DNA of 64,000 nucleotides from Curtobacterium sp. MCBA15_008 (GCF_001865065.1 NZ_MJGN01000056.1:949-64948), one strand, 5' to 3'. Shown: positions 27,444-35,100, numbered from the stretch's first letter. Translations and numbers: made by a program. The notes: generated from the letters alone by a model not told the origin.

Positions 27444-27904
27444 GCGTGGGTCTCCGTTCTGGTGGATGGTGTCGCTCCGGGGCGGGTGGTCGCCCGTGAC
27501 GCGATGATGGCGGCCGCTTCGCGCAGGACGTCCCAGTCGTCGTCGTCGAGGTCGGCGAAGAGCGGCCCGACCGTGCTGGTCAGGGTGGCGCGCCACTCGA
27601 CGAGGCGGGCGTGCCCGGCCGGGGTGATCTCGATGAGCTGCCCGCGGGAGTCGTCGGGGTCGACGGTGCGCGAGATGAGTCCGTCGGCGAGCATGCCGGC
27701 GACGAGGCGGGTCATCGTGGGCTGCGCGACGCGGGACGCGGTGGCGAGTTCGCCGAGCCGGAGCGGCTGGTCGGTCTCGAGGATGCCGAGCGTGCGCCAC
27801 ACCGCCGAGGACGTCGTGCTGCCGGCGGCCTGTGCGGCGGTCCGGATCAGACGGTTCACCGACACGAGGAGCGTCTCGATGGTCTGGTCGCGACTCGGTT
27901 CCAT
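27440..27904 (-). CDS. MarR-family transcriptional regulator
   Basis: 154 residues. Winged-helix with the MarR pattern: LETDQPLRLGELATASRVAQPTMTRLVAGMLADGLISRTVDPDDSRGQLIEITPAG (DNA recognition helix and the DPDDSR wing). It probably represses its own operon, which includes the exporter that follows, until a drug-like ligand binds. The promoter directly in front contains an inverted repeat. ATG 27904 lies 6 nt after the -10 box, so the message is predicted to be leaderless. Confidence 0.9.
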   Translation of the reverse strand: MEPSRDQTIETLLVSVNRLIRTAAQAAGSTTSSAVWRTLGILETDQPLRLGELATASRVAQPTMTRLVAGMLADGLISRTVDPDDSRGQLIEITPAGHARLVEWRATLTSTVGPLFADLDDDDWDVLREAAAIIASRATTRPGATPSTRTETHA

Positions 27905-27910
27905 AGCTGA

Positions 27911-27939
27911 ACTATATAGCGATGCTATGCATCAGTCAA
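27911..27939 (-). promoter_or_regulatory. Strong sigma-70-type promoter of the marR operon
   Basis: On the minus strand TTGACT (27939-27934), exactly 17 nt, then TATAGT (27916-27911), followed by 6 nt and the marR ATG. This is the best consensus promoter in the window. Confidence 0.85.
27916..27928. promoter_or_regulatory. Probable MarR operator
   Basis: ATAGC-GAT-GCTAT, a perfect 5-3-5 inverted repeat lying in the spacer between -35 and -10 of the marR promoter, where repressor binding would block RNA polymerase. Confidence 0.6.
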
Positions 27940-27965
27940 CAGCCGCGGCCTGGTAGAAGGGATGC

Positions 27966-28256
27966 ATGAGCGACATCACCATCCACGAAGGCGACGAGTA
28001 CACCGCGATCTTCCACGGCGGTCCCTTCGACGGCACGACCGACACCCGCACCGCGACGAGCGACGCGCTGGACGACGAGATCACGGTGTTCGCTGACGTC
28101 GAGGGCCTGCAGACCGCGTTCACCTACCGGCAGACGAAGTCGCGTCAGGTGCTCGACCAGACCTCCGCCGAGTTCGAGTACGTCCCCGGCGAGTCCGACC
28201 CCGTCGACGACCTCGCCGACCGTGGCGACCGCAGCGGCGAGTTCGACCGGGAGTAG
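27966..28256 (+). CDS. Hypothetical small acidic protein
   Basis: 96 residues, divergent from marR. Acidic, no signal peptide or membrane segment. The sequence runs as a beta-rich N-terminus (ITIHEGDEYTAIFHGGPFDGTTDTR) and an Asp/Glu-rich tail. I do not recognise the family. AAGGG lies 5 nt before the ATG. Being head-to-head with the marR promoter it might share that control region, but no separate promoter is obvious. Confidence 0.6.
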   Translation: MSDITIHEGDEYTAIFHGGPFDGTTDTRTATSDALDDEITVFADVEGLQTAFTYRQTKSRQVLDQTSAEFEYVPGESDPVDDLADRGDRSGEFDRE

Positions 28257-28285
28257 AACCCCACGCCGCCACGTTGCACGATCAC

Positions 28286-28546
28286 ATGCAGCTCGACCTC
28301 TGGACGTCCGCCTTCTGTGCGCCGTGCGCCGCCGCCCGCCGGGTCTCGGCCGAGGCGTCGGCGCTCGTCCCCGGGTTGCAGCTGACCGAGCGCGACGTGG
28401 CGAACCACCCGGACCAGGCGGAGGACCTCGGCATCCGGTCGACCCCGACGATCATCGTGCGGCGGGACGACGGAGCCGAGGTCTTCCGTTCACCGGGTGT
28501 CCCCACCCGCGACCAACTGCTCCTCGCGATCGCCAAGGCCCTCTGA
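28286..28546 (+). CDS. Thioredoxin-fold protein with CAPC active site
   Basis: 86 residues from ATG 28286 (a TTG four codons upstream is possible). The order beta-FCAPCAAAR-helix, the conserved STPTIIV with the cis-proline, and the C-terminal helix fit a minimal thioredoxin/glutaredoxin-like protein. CAPC replaces the CGPC of classical thioredoxins, a variant seen in small actinobacterial redoxins. Its last 57 bp overlap, antisense, the 3' end of the DUF6716-like transferase gene. Confidence 0.75.
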   Translation: MQLDLWTSAFCAPCAAARRVSAEASALVPGLQLTERDVANHPDQAEDLGIRSTPTIIVRRDDGAEVFRSPGVPTRDQLLLAIAKAL

Positions 28547-29989
28547 CCGGAGCCCGCGCTCTGACCGGAGCCCGCGCTCTGCCCCGCGCCCGCGACCCGT
28601 CCGCTGGTTCGTCGGCGCCAGCAGCACCGGCGCCTCGGGCGGCCGCACCAGCCGCACCGCCTGCCGCACGACACGCTTCACAGCCCGTACCGGCGCCCCG
28701 ATCGCCAGCGCGACCGCCCCGATTGCGCTCCGGTCGGCCGGACCGAGGGCGTTCTTCCGCTCCCACGCTCGGCGGAGCACACCGCCACGACTGCGTCGGG
28801 CCGCCGGTCGGTCGACGAGCGCGCCGGCATCGCGGAGCGCCATCAACCCCTCGGTCCGGGCGGCCCAGTCGTCGTCCGCCGCCGGGTGGAAGTGGTTGTC
28901 GTGCATCCACTCCGGCCGCACCGTGCCGAACCGCCCGTCGACGAGGTCGATCGCGTCGCCCTCGAGGCCGCTCCCGACGAACACCTCGTTGATGAGCTGT
29001 CGGCCGATGCCGAAGTCGGTGAGCGTCAGGGCGGGCACGCCGCGGGTGACGGCCTCGAGGACGGCCGTCGAGCTCACCGTCACCAGGGCGACCGCGCGGT
29101 CGAGGTGGTCTGCCATCGGACCGCTCTCGACGACGAGGTTCGTCGGCGCGTCCGCGGGGAGCAGGTCCGGGTACGGGTCCTGCTCCCGGTGGGTCTGGTG
29201 CTCGCCCGCCGCCGCCCGCACCTTGATCACGACGCGCCACTCCGGATGCCGTCGGGCCGTCTCCGCGAGCCACCCGACGATGCGCGCGCGGTCCACACGC
29301 TCGGCCGGCACGCTGGGCTGCGCCGCGAAGACGACCGAGTCGCGGATCAGAGCCGCAGTCGGAGCAGCGGCAGCCGGCCTGGCGAAGGGCAGCGTCGCGA
29401 GCGCGAAGTGCGGCTCGACGCCGCCCTCCGCCGCGAGTTCCTCGTATGCGCGGACCTCGCGGTGGCTGTGCAGCACGAACAGGTCGGCGCGCGCGCGGAA
29501 GAACACGCCCTTCCACTTCGCCGGGAACGAGATGCCCGGCAACCCCGTCACGAGCACCGGTCGGCGCGGCACCCGGCGGTGCACCTCGCCGATGACGAGT
29601 TCCGCGACCGGCCCGATCAGGGACACCAGGACGGCGTCGGGCGGGTCCTGCCGCAACCGCTCCACGACCGTGTCGACGTCGAGCGGCTCCGGCGGTGCGG
29701 CGGCGAGGTGCGCCAGCCGCGCGTCGACTCCCCGGAACGCGGACCGGAGCTGCGCCCGGCTGGCGGACCGCGGCGTCGCGACGGTGAGCAGCTCCAGGTC
29801 CCAGTGCGCGGGCGCCGTGGCGAGCAGGTGCGCGCCCCACTTCGCGAACGAGTCGGTGTCGACCAGGCCGACCACGCGTCGGACGCGGGGTGACGCACCG
29901 GACTGGAGGCGCGCCTCCAGTCCGTCCGTCGGCTCGCCCCCGACGACGTGACGCTCCAGGGCGTCGCTGGTCTCGTCCGCGCGCGTCAC
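28490..29989 (-). CDS. DUF6716-like putative glycosyltransferase (polysialyltransferase-like)
   Basis: 499 residues from GTG 29989, which overlaps the neuB stop (GTGA). Recognisable family features: VVGLVDTDSFAKWGAHLL, VLVTGLPGISFPAKWKGVFFRARADLFVLHSHREVRAYEEL, VVIKVRAAAGEHQTHREQDPYPDL, and VSSTAVLEAVTRGVPALTLTDFG, the last like the nucleotide-sugar-binding end of GT-B/CDP-glycerol-type transferases. In a neuA-neuB operon it is likely to transfer a sialic-acid-like sugar. The first ~38 residues are encoded across a dispersed palindrome (29900-29923) and look non-conserved; GTG 29875 would give a 461-residue protein beginning at the conserved part. The gene's 3' end overlaps the thioredoxin-like gene antisense. 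Confidence 0.7.
   Translation of the reverse strand: MTRADETSDALERHVVGGEPTDGLEARLQSGASPRVRRVVGLVDTDSFAKWGAHLLATAPAHWDLELLTVATPRSASRAQLRSAFRGVDARLAHLAAAPPEPLDVDTVVERLRQDPPDAVLVSLIGPVAELVIGEVHRRVPRRPVLVTGLPGISFPAKWKGVFFRARADLFVLHSHREVRAYEELAAEGGVEPHFALATLPFARPAAAAPTAALIRDSVVFAAQPSVPAERVDRARIVGWLAETARRHPEWRVVIKVRAAAGEHQTHREQDPYPDLLPADAPTNLVVESGPMADHLDRAVALVTVSSTAVLEAVTRGVPALTLTDFGIGRQLINEVFVGSGLEGDAIDLVDGRFGTVRPEWMHDNHFHPAADDDWAARTEGLMALRDAGALVDRPAARRSRGGVLRRAWERKNALGPADRSAIGAVALAIGAPVRAVKRVVRQAVRLVRPPEAPVLLAPTNQRTGRGRGAERGLRSERGLRSEGLGDREEQLVAGGDTR
29900..29923. repeat. GGAGGCGCG-family palindrome inside or just before a coding region
   Basis: GGACTGGAGGC-GC-GCCTCCAGTCC, a perfect 24-bp palindrome with the smallest loop of the family. 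It falls within the predicted N-terminus of the DUF6716-like transferase if the coupled GTG 29989 is used. Confidence 0.85.
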
Positions 29990-30858
29990 GCGCCGACGCG
30001 ACGCAGCTTCGCGAGCGGTGCCCGCTCGCCGGGCATCACCCGCTTCACGCCGTCGCCGAGGGCGCTCTCGATGATGCGGACGTCGCGCGCCAGCGTCTGC
30101 AGCCCGTGCGGCTCGAGCGAGGCCGCGTGGTCGGAGCCCCACATCGTCCGGTCGAGCGTGATGTGGCGCTCGACGGCGGTCGCACCGAGGGCGACGGCCG
30201 CGATCGAGATCTGCAGACCGGGCTCGTGGCCGGAGTACCCGACCGGCACACCGGCGTAGCGGTGGGCGAGGGTGTCGATCATCCGGAGGTTCGCCTCCTC
30301 CGGGGGGAGCGGGTAGGTCGAGGTGGCGTGCATGAGCACCAGGCGTTCGGTGCCGAGCGTCTCGACGGCGCGGTCGATCTGCTCGAGCGTCGACATGCCG
30401 GTCGACAGGATGACGGGCTTGCCGGTGGCGGCGACCGCGGCGAGCAGGCCGAGGTCGGTCACGGACGCCGACGCGATCTTGTACGCGACGACGTTGAGGT
30501 CCTCGAGGAAGTCGACCGACGGCTCGTCCCAGGGCGACGCGAACCAGTCGAGACCGCGCAGGGTCGCGTGGTCGCCGATCTCGATGTACTGGTCGCGGTC
30601 GAACTCGACGCGGTAGCGGTACTCGAGGTAGGTCATCTCGCCCCACGGCGTGCTGCGCGGTGTGGCCTTCATGTGCTCGGGCGTCGAGATCGCCGGCGTC
30701 CGCTTCTGGAACTTCACGGCCTGCAGTCCGGCGTCCGCCGCCACGTCGATGAGGCGCTTCGCGATGTCGACGTCGCCGTTGTGGTTGAGGCCGATCTCGC
30801 CGATGAGGTACGCGGGGTGGCCGGCGCCGATGGTGGACGTGCCGATGCTGACGGTCAT
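29986..30858 (-). CDS. neuB: NeuB-type sialic acid synthase lacking the SAF domain
   Basis: 290 residues. The NeuB barrel is complete: YLIGEIGLNHNGDVDIAKRLIDVAADAGLQAVKFQKR, YKIASASVTDLGLL, GKPVILSTGMSTLEQI, GYSGHEPGLQISIAAVALGATAVERHITLD and MWGSDHAASLEP. It condenses phosphoenolpyruvate with an N-acylhexosamine to a nonulosonic acid. Typical NeuB/LegI/PseI proteins of about 340 residues end in an antifreeze-like SAF domain; here the frame stops just after the barrel. ATG 30858 overlaps the neuA stop by 4 bp. Which nonulosonic acid is made cannot be judged. Confidence 0.88.
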   Translation of the reverse strand: MTVSIGTSTIGAGHPAYLIGEIGLNHNGDVDIAKRLIDVAADAGLQAVKFQKRTPAISTPEHMKATPRSTPWGEMTYLEYRYRVEFDRDQYIEIGDHATLRGLDWFASPWDEPSVDFLEDLNVVAYKIASASVTDLGLLAAVAATGKPVILSTGMSTLEQIDRAVETLGTERLVLMHATSTYPLPPEEANLRMIDTLAHRYAGVPVGYSGHEPGLQISIAAVALGATAVERHITLDRTMWGSDHAASLEPHGLQTLARDVRIIESALGDGVKRVMPGERAPLAKLRRVGA

Positions 30859-31676
30859 GGTGCTCCGTTCGGTGCGGGGACGGGCAGCAGGGATGCCGCG
30901 CGCGGGTGGGGCTGGTGCTGGGGTTGGGGGTGCTGGTGCTGGTCCTGGGGGTGCTGGGCGTGCTGGGGCCGGTCCTGGTGCTCGTGTTGGTCGAGCTGGG
31001 GTGCCAGCGCGTCGGCGAGCGCGAGGTCGGCCGGGTCGTCGATGTCGATCGCGCCCCGACCGTCGACGACCACGAGCTCCACCCGGCCGTGGAACCGGTG
31101 CCGGTGCTGCCGGAACGCGGCGGACCGGAAGGCGTAGAACGCACCGGTCTCGCGGAACTCCGGCGCACGGTCCTGCCGACGCGGACGGACCGCTGCGTCG
31201 TGGTTCACCGCGCTCGCGCTGCCGTCGTCGTCGATCCGCCACAGGAACGCGTGCGAGGGCGCGGCGGCGAACACCGAGTCGGCGTGGCCGTCCCGCACGC
31301 GGGCGACCGCGGCATCGAGGTCGGTGGGGTCGGTGAACGGCGACGTGGCCTGCAGGAAGACGACGATCTCGGGTGCCTCGCCCGCGGCGGCGAGGGCGTC
31401 GAGCGTGTGCAGGACCGCCGACTCGGACGAGGCGTCGTCCCCGGCGAGGTCGGCCGGGCGGCGGACGACCCGGGCGCCGGCGTCGAGGGCTTCGGCGGCG
31501 ATGGCGTCGCCGTCCGTGGAGACCACCACCGCGTCGATCGACGTCGCCCGGCGTGCGGCCTCGACGGCCCGCCGGACGAGCGAGCGGCCGGCGACCGCCC
31601 GGAGGTTCTTCCCCGGGATGCCCTTCGAGCCCGCGCGGGCCGGGATCACGGCGACGACGGAACCGGGGGAGCGCAT
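30855..31676 (-). CDS. neuA: CMP-acylneuraminate (nonulosonate) cytidylyltransferase with His/Gln-rich tail
   Basis: 273 residues. IPARAGSKGIPGKNLRAVAGRSLVRRAVEAA at the N-terminus, VVVSTDGDAIAAEA, VVFLQATSPFTDP and ETGAFYAFR are the CTP-binding and catalytic motifs of NeuA. It activates the NeuB product as CMP-sugar. The catalytic domain ends near residue 225; the remaining ~45 residues are a His/Gln/Pro-rich low-complexity tail encoded by a G/T-rich (on + strand) tract at 30908-31000. It is first in a leaderless, translationally coupled three-gene operon with neuB and the DUF6716-like transferase. Confidence 0.9.
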   Translation of the reverse strand: MRSPGSVVAVIPARAGSKGIPGKNLRAVAGRSLVRRAVEAARRATSIDAVVVSTDGDAIAAEALDAGARVVRRPADLAGDDASSESAVLHTLDALAAAGEAPEIVVFLQATSPFTDPTDLDAAVARVRDGHADSVFAAAPSHAFLWRIDDDGSASAVNHDAAVRPRRQDRAPEFRETGAFYAFRSAAFRQHRHRFHGRVELVVVDGRGAIDIDDPADLALADALAPQLDQHEHQDRPQHAQHPQDQHQHPQPQHQPHPRAASLLPVPAPNGAP

Positions 31677-31683
31677 GACCAGG

Positions 31684-31689
31684 ACGCTA
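31684..31689 (-). promoter_or_regulatory. -10 box of leaderless neuA operon
   Basis: TAGCGT on the minus strand, 7 nt before the neuA ATG (31676). Confidence 0.5.
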
Positions 31690-31770
31690 CGAAGCGCCGG
31701 TGGCTCGGAGGCGAACGCCAGGCAGACGCACGCCGAACCGTGCCGGAACCCGAGCAGCCGACGCCCGCGT

Positions 31771-31776
31771 TATGGT
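31771..31776 (+). promoter_or_regulatory. -10 box of leaderless P-loop gene
   Basis: TATGGT, 6 nt before ATG 31783; this decides the start of that gene. Confidence 0.55.
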
Positions 31777-31782
31777 CGAGGG

Positions 31783-32343
31783 ATGCTCGGAGCCGATGAC
31801 CCGCTCGATCCGGCTCCGCGCCGCGTCCTCGTGGCGGGGACGACCGGCGTCGGCAAGACCACGACCGCCGCCCGGATCGGGGCCGTGCTCCGCTTGCCGC
31901 ACACCGAGATCGACGCGCTGTACCACGGTCCGGGGTGGCAGCCGCGGGAGTCCTTCGTCGCCGACGTCGAGGCGTACACGAGCGAACCGGAGTGGGTGAC
32001 GGAGTGGCAGTACACCTCTGTGCGCCCGCTCCTCGCCGAGCGCGCGGACACGCTGGTCTGGATCGACCTTCCGAACCACGTCGCGCTGTGGCGGCTGGTC
32101 CGTCGGACGCTGCGGCGTCGGTTCCGCCGGATCGAGATGTGGAACGGCAACGTCGAGCCCTCGCTGTGGACGTTCTTCACCGACCCGGGACACATCGTGC
32201 GGTGGGGGATCAGCACCCGGAACGCGACTCGGCGTCGTGTCCCGCCGCTCGTCCGCGAGGCGCCGCACCTCCGGATCGTGCGCCTCCGCTCGCAGCGGGA
32301 GATCGATCGGTTCGTGCAGCACCTCGAACGGGGCCGCGGATAG
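31783..32343 (+). CDS. Adenylate-kinase-like P-loop NTPase
   Basis: 186 residues. Walker A AGTTGVGKTTTA near residue 19, followed by LPHTEIDALYHGPGWQP and later VWIDLPNHVALWRLVRRTLRRR; this matches the small topology-modulation-like/FlaR adenylate-kinase group of AAA proteins. The role is unclear. It is followed directly by tRNA-Arg, 15 bp after the stop, and may be cotranscribed with it. Confidence 0.7.
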   Translation: MLGADDPLDPAPRRVLVAGTTGVGKTTTAARIGAVLRLPHTEIDALYHGPGWQPRESFVADVEAYTSEPEWVTEWQYTSVRPLLAERADTLVWIDLPNHVALWRLVRRTLRRRFRRIEMWNGNVEPSLWTFFTDPGHIVRWGISTRNATRRRVPPLVREAPHLRIVRLRSQREIDRFVQHLERGRG

Positions 32344-32357
32344 AATCGAGGCCGTCC

Positions 32358-32430
32358 GCCTCCGTAGCTCAGTGGATAGAGCAGGTGGTTTCTACCCACC
32401 GTGCCGCGGGTTCGATTCCTGCCGGGGGCA
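32358..32430 (+). tRNA. tRNA-Arg (anticodon TCT)
   Basis: Acceptor GCCTCCG pairs with CGGGGGC, discriminator A. D-arm GCTCAGTGGATAGAGC, anticodon stem GGTGG/CCACC around TTTCTAC (TCT), T-arm GCGGGTTCGATTCCTGC. CCA is not encoded exactly (CCCA follows). It reads AGA/AGG, rare codons in this GC-rich genome. Confidence 0.95.
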
Positions 32431-32438
32431 CCCACGAC

Positions 32439-32470
32439 GAAGGCCGCCGTCCTGATGGACGGCGGCCTTC
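32439..32470 (+). terminator. Hairpin terminator after tRNA-Arg
   Basis: A perfect 14-bp stem (GAAGGCCGCCGTCC / complement) with a TGAT loop, 8 bp after the tRNA. Confidence 0.85.
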
Positions 32471-32498
32471 GCTGGTGGTGGCGGGAGCGGTCAGCGAC

Positions 32499-33980
32499 TC
32501 ACTCGTCGTCGTCGGCGGCGCGACGACGGAGTTCGCTGGCGCTGATCGGCTGCGTGTACGGCGCTTCCGAGGTCTCGTTCGCGTCGGTGGGTTCGCTGGG
32601 GGCGTCCGCGATGCGGGTCGGCACCGAGGTCGTGTTCGGCGTGCGCGGGTCAGCGCCGCCGTCGCCGTCCGAGGAGCGGTTCACGTGGGCGTCGGCCGAG
32701 GTCGGCTGTGCCACGGGGGACGGCGTGGACGAACCCGCCGGGGCGCTCGCCGGGCGCGAGGATGACGCGCCGCCCGTGTCGCCCGTGCCGCCCGCGCCGC
32801 TCGACCCGCGGGCATCGCGGGCGTCATCGACGACGTCGACGTCGTCCGTGTCGTTTCTGGTCCTCGACGAGGTCGGCATGCCGGACGATGCGGAACGCGC
32901 CGGGGACACCGGCGAACCGAGCGTCGGCCGCACCGGTGTGCTGTCGCCGTACGACCGGGTGGCACCGTCGCCGTACGACCGGGTGGCCCCGTCGCCGTAC
33001 GACCGCGTCGCGTCGGCGTCCGTGATCGGGGTGGTCGCGTTCGTCGCGGTCGTGTCCGAGATGGGGGTGGTCGCGTTCGGGTCGGCCTGCGTCGATCCGC
33101 CCCGGGTGACCGAGAAGCCCGCGCCGGCCGCACGGGCCGCAGCGGAACCTGCCGGAGCGGATGCCGTGCCCGTCGCGCCTGCCGTGCCCGTCGCGCTCGG
33201 CGAGCTTGCCTGACCCGCTGCGCCCGCTGCGCCCGCCGCGGACGATGCGGTCGGAACGCCGCCGGCCGTGGTGGTCGCCGAGCCGGACGGAGCCGACGTG
33301 GCGGAGGAGGGCGTGCCTCCAGGCCGCTGGGCTGCCGGACGGAGCGACGTCGTCGTCGGGGTGGGGCGCTCGGTCGCCGGAGCAGCCGCAGCGGTCTCGG
33401 TGGCGGAGCCGGCGGGACGGGCGCCGCCGTTCTGGTCGGCGTTCCAGTCCTGCTGGCGCTTGATGAGCTCGGCGTCGGGATCGGGGGAGTCGAACTTCCA
33501 CCGCTCGAGGTCGCTCTTGAAGAGCTTGCGGGCCTTGCTCGGTCGTGCCTGCCACTCGAGCAGACGCTCCCGGAACTCGGCGAGGGACTGCTCCGCCTGA
33601 AAGCTGAACGTCGACGAGTTCTTCTTGATGTCGGCGATCTCGTGCTGCGTCCAGTTGGCGGCGAGTGGAGCGCCCGTGACCGGCAGCAGGCGGAGCCGGA
33701 TGTCGGCGTCCTCGGCGAGGTGGTCGGCGTAGGCGCGCTCGTCGTGGCCGAGCGAGCCCCAGGCAGCGGCCTTGCGCGCAGCCGAGACGATGCCGGCGAC
33801 GGCGGCGTTGCGGGCCTCGCGCTCCTGCATCGCGACGACGCGCTTGGTCGCACCGCGGCCGATCAGGGCGGCGATGACGCCAGCCACGACGATCGCGACG
33901 AAGGGGATGATCGCGCCGGAGATCACGCGCCAGCCGTCGTCCGAGGAGATCCAGTCGGTCAGGTCGTTCCACCAGTCCAT
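32499..33980 (-). CDS. Membrane-anchored hypothetical protein with long low-complexity tail
   Basis: 493 residues. One membrane helix (about residues 19-40, VISGAIIPFVAIVVAGVIAAL), then a helical cytoplasmic or external region to about residue 180 (AMQEREARNAAVAGIVSAARKAAAW...ERWKFD) that looks folded, then about 300 residues rich in Ala, Ser, Thr, Gly and Pro with three exact copies of TRSYGDGA. The C-terminus returns to an ordered-looking PISASELRRRAADDDE. I do not recognise the family. Start supported by a -10 box 6 nt upstream (leaderless). Confidence 0.65.
   Translation of the reverse strand: MDWWNDLTDWISSDDGWRVISGAIIPFVAIVVAGVIAALIGRGATKRVVAMQEREARNAAVAGIVSAARKAAAWGSLGHDERAYADHLAEDADIRLRLLPVTGAPLAANWTQHEIADIKKNSSTFSFQAEQSLAEFRERLLEWQARPSKARKLFKSDLERWKFDSPDPDAELIKRQQDWNADQNGGARPAGSATETAAAAPATERPTPTTTSLRPAAQRPGGTPSSATSAPSGSATTTAGGVPTASSAAGAAGAAGQASSPSATGTAGATGTASAPAGSAAARAAGAGFSVTRGGSTQADPNATTPISDTTATNATTPITDADATRSYGDGATRSYGDGATRSYGDSTPVRPTLGSPVSPARSASSGMPTSSRTRNDTDDVDVVDDARDARGSSGAGGTGDTGGASSSRPASAPAGSSTPSPVAQPTSADAHVNRSSDGDGGADPRTPNTTSVPTRIADAPSEPTDANETSEAPYTQPISASELRRRAADDDE
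32943..33014. repeat. Three 24-bp tandem repeats in the low-complexity protein
   Basis: GTCGCCGTACGACCGGGTGG plus four bases, repeated at 32943, 32967 and 32991 with few changes; encodes the TRSYGDGA repeat. Confidence 0.85.
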
Positions 33981-33986
33981 GCGCGC

Positions 33987-33992
33987 ACCCTA
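33987..33992 (-). promoter_or_regulatory. -10 box of the leaderless membrane-anchored protein gene
   Basis: TAGGGT on the minus strand, 6 nt before ATG 33980. Confidence 0.5.
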
Positions 33993-34102
33993 CCCACGAA
34001 ACGAACGGGCATCGGGGAGGCCGGACGGTGTTCCGTCCACATGACCGGACATGCTTCCGATGTGGAACATCATGCGGCACCAGCTGGGCTGCGAGCCCGC
34101 CG

Positions 34103-34369
34103 TCAGCCCCAGCGGAGGCAGTCGACGGCGTCGTCCGCCGACCACACGTTCGGCAGCTCGACGAAGCGGCGCTCGGTGGAGACGTACCGGCGGGCTCGGT
34201 AGGCCGTGCCGCCGGCCACGTCGACGCGGTCCACGTAGCCGACGATCTCGCCGTTCGCCCGGGTGACCCTGCTCAGGTCGTCGCGGACGTCGAGGATCCG
34301 GAGGTCGCCACGGGAACGGGCGACGGGGACGGAGCGGATCCGCAGTGCGGGTTCGGTCGTCGTCTGCAT
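34103..34369 (-). CDS. Hypothetical 88-residue protein
   Basis: Small soluble protein, no recognised domain. The sequence (LSRVTRANGEIVGYVDRV...YRARRYVSTERRFVELPNVWSADDAVDCLRW) suggests a single beta-rich fold ending in a helix. A good GAGGAGG ribosome site precedes the ATG, which supports it as a real gene. It is divergent from msrA. Confidence 0.65.
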   Translation of the reverse strand: MQTTTEPALRIRSVPVARSRGDLRILDVRDDLSRVTRANGEIVGYVDRVDVAGGTAYRARRYVSTERRFVELPNVWSADDAVDCLRWG

Positions 34370-34523
34370 CGTGGTGCCTCCTCATCGTTCGGTGTGGGGT
34401 CGACGCTACGGCCGACCACCGACACGCCAGGCGTCGCGGGGCCACCCGGTGGAACAGCAGGACGCCGGAGTCGGTTGTGGAGGAGGAAGACCCCGATCGC
34501 GGCTCGTCCGGAGCCCAGGAAGG

Positions 34524-34529
34524 TAGGTT
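34524..34529 (+). promoter_or_regulatory. -10 box of leaderless msrA
   Basis: TAGGTT, 6 nt before ATG 34536. Confidence 0.5.
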
Positions 34530-34535
34530 GCTGCC

Positions 34536-35063
34536 ATGACCACGTTCGTGCTCGCAGGTGGATGTTTCTGGTGTCTCGATGCCGTGTACCGCACGCTCCA
34601 GGGTGTGCAGGACGTGGTGTCCGGCTACATCGGCGGGGCGACGTCGAACCCCTCGTACGAGCTCGTGTGCACGGGCACGACGGGTCACGCCGAAGCCGTG
34701 GCGGTCACCTTCGACGAGTCGGTGATCCCGGCCGACGTCATCCTCGACGTCTTCTTCACGCTGCACGACCCGCGCCAGCTGAACCGCCAGGGGGCAGACG
34801 TCGGTACGCAGTACCGCTCGGCGATGTTCCCGGCCGACGACGAGCAGCGCGCCGTGTTCGAGCGGGCGATCCAGCGCGCGTCGGACATCTGGGACGGCGG
34901 CATCGTGACGACGATCGAGCCGCTCGGTACCTTCTACCGTGCGGAGGAGTACCACCAGGACTTCTTCGCGAAGAACCCCGGTCAGGGCTACTGCCTCGCG
35001 GTGGCGCTGCCCAAGGTGAACAAGGTCCGCAAGGCCTACAGTCAGTACATCCTGGCGTCCTGA
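34536..35063 (+). CDS. msrA: Peptide-methionine (S)-S-oxide reductase
   Basis: 175 residues. LAGGCFWCLDAVYRTLQGV has the catalytic Cys of MsrA in GCFWC; GTTGHAEAVAVTFDE, RQGADVGTQYRSAMF and FYRAEEYHQDFF complete the family pattern. Resolving Cys may be the one in GYCLAVALP near residue 150. It repairs oxidised methionine in proteins using thioredoxin. Length is normal for short MsrA. Confidence 0.95.
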   Translation: MTTFVLAGGCFWCLDAVYRTLQGVQDVVSGYIGGATSNPSYELVCTGTTGHAEAVAVTFDESVIPADVILDVFFTLHDPRQLNRQGADVGTQYRSAMFPADDEQRAVFERAIQRASDIWDGGIVTTIEPLGTFYRAEEYHQDFFAKNPGQGYCLAVALPKVNKVRKAYSQYILAS

Positions 35064-35100
35064 GACCTGGGCGTCGGGGCCACGAGGAGGTGGTCGAACG

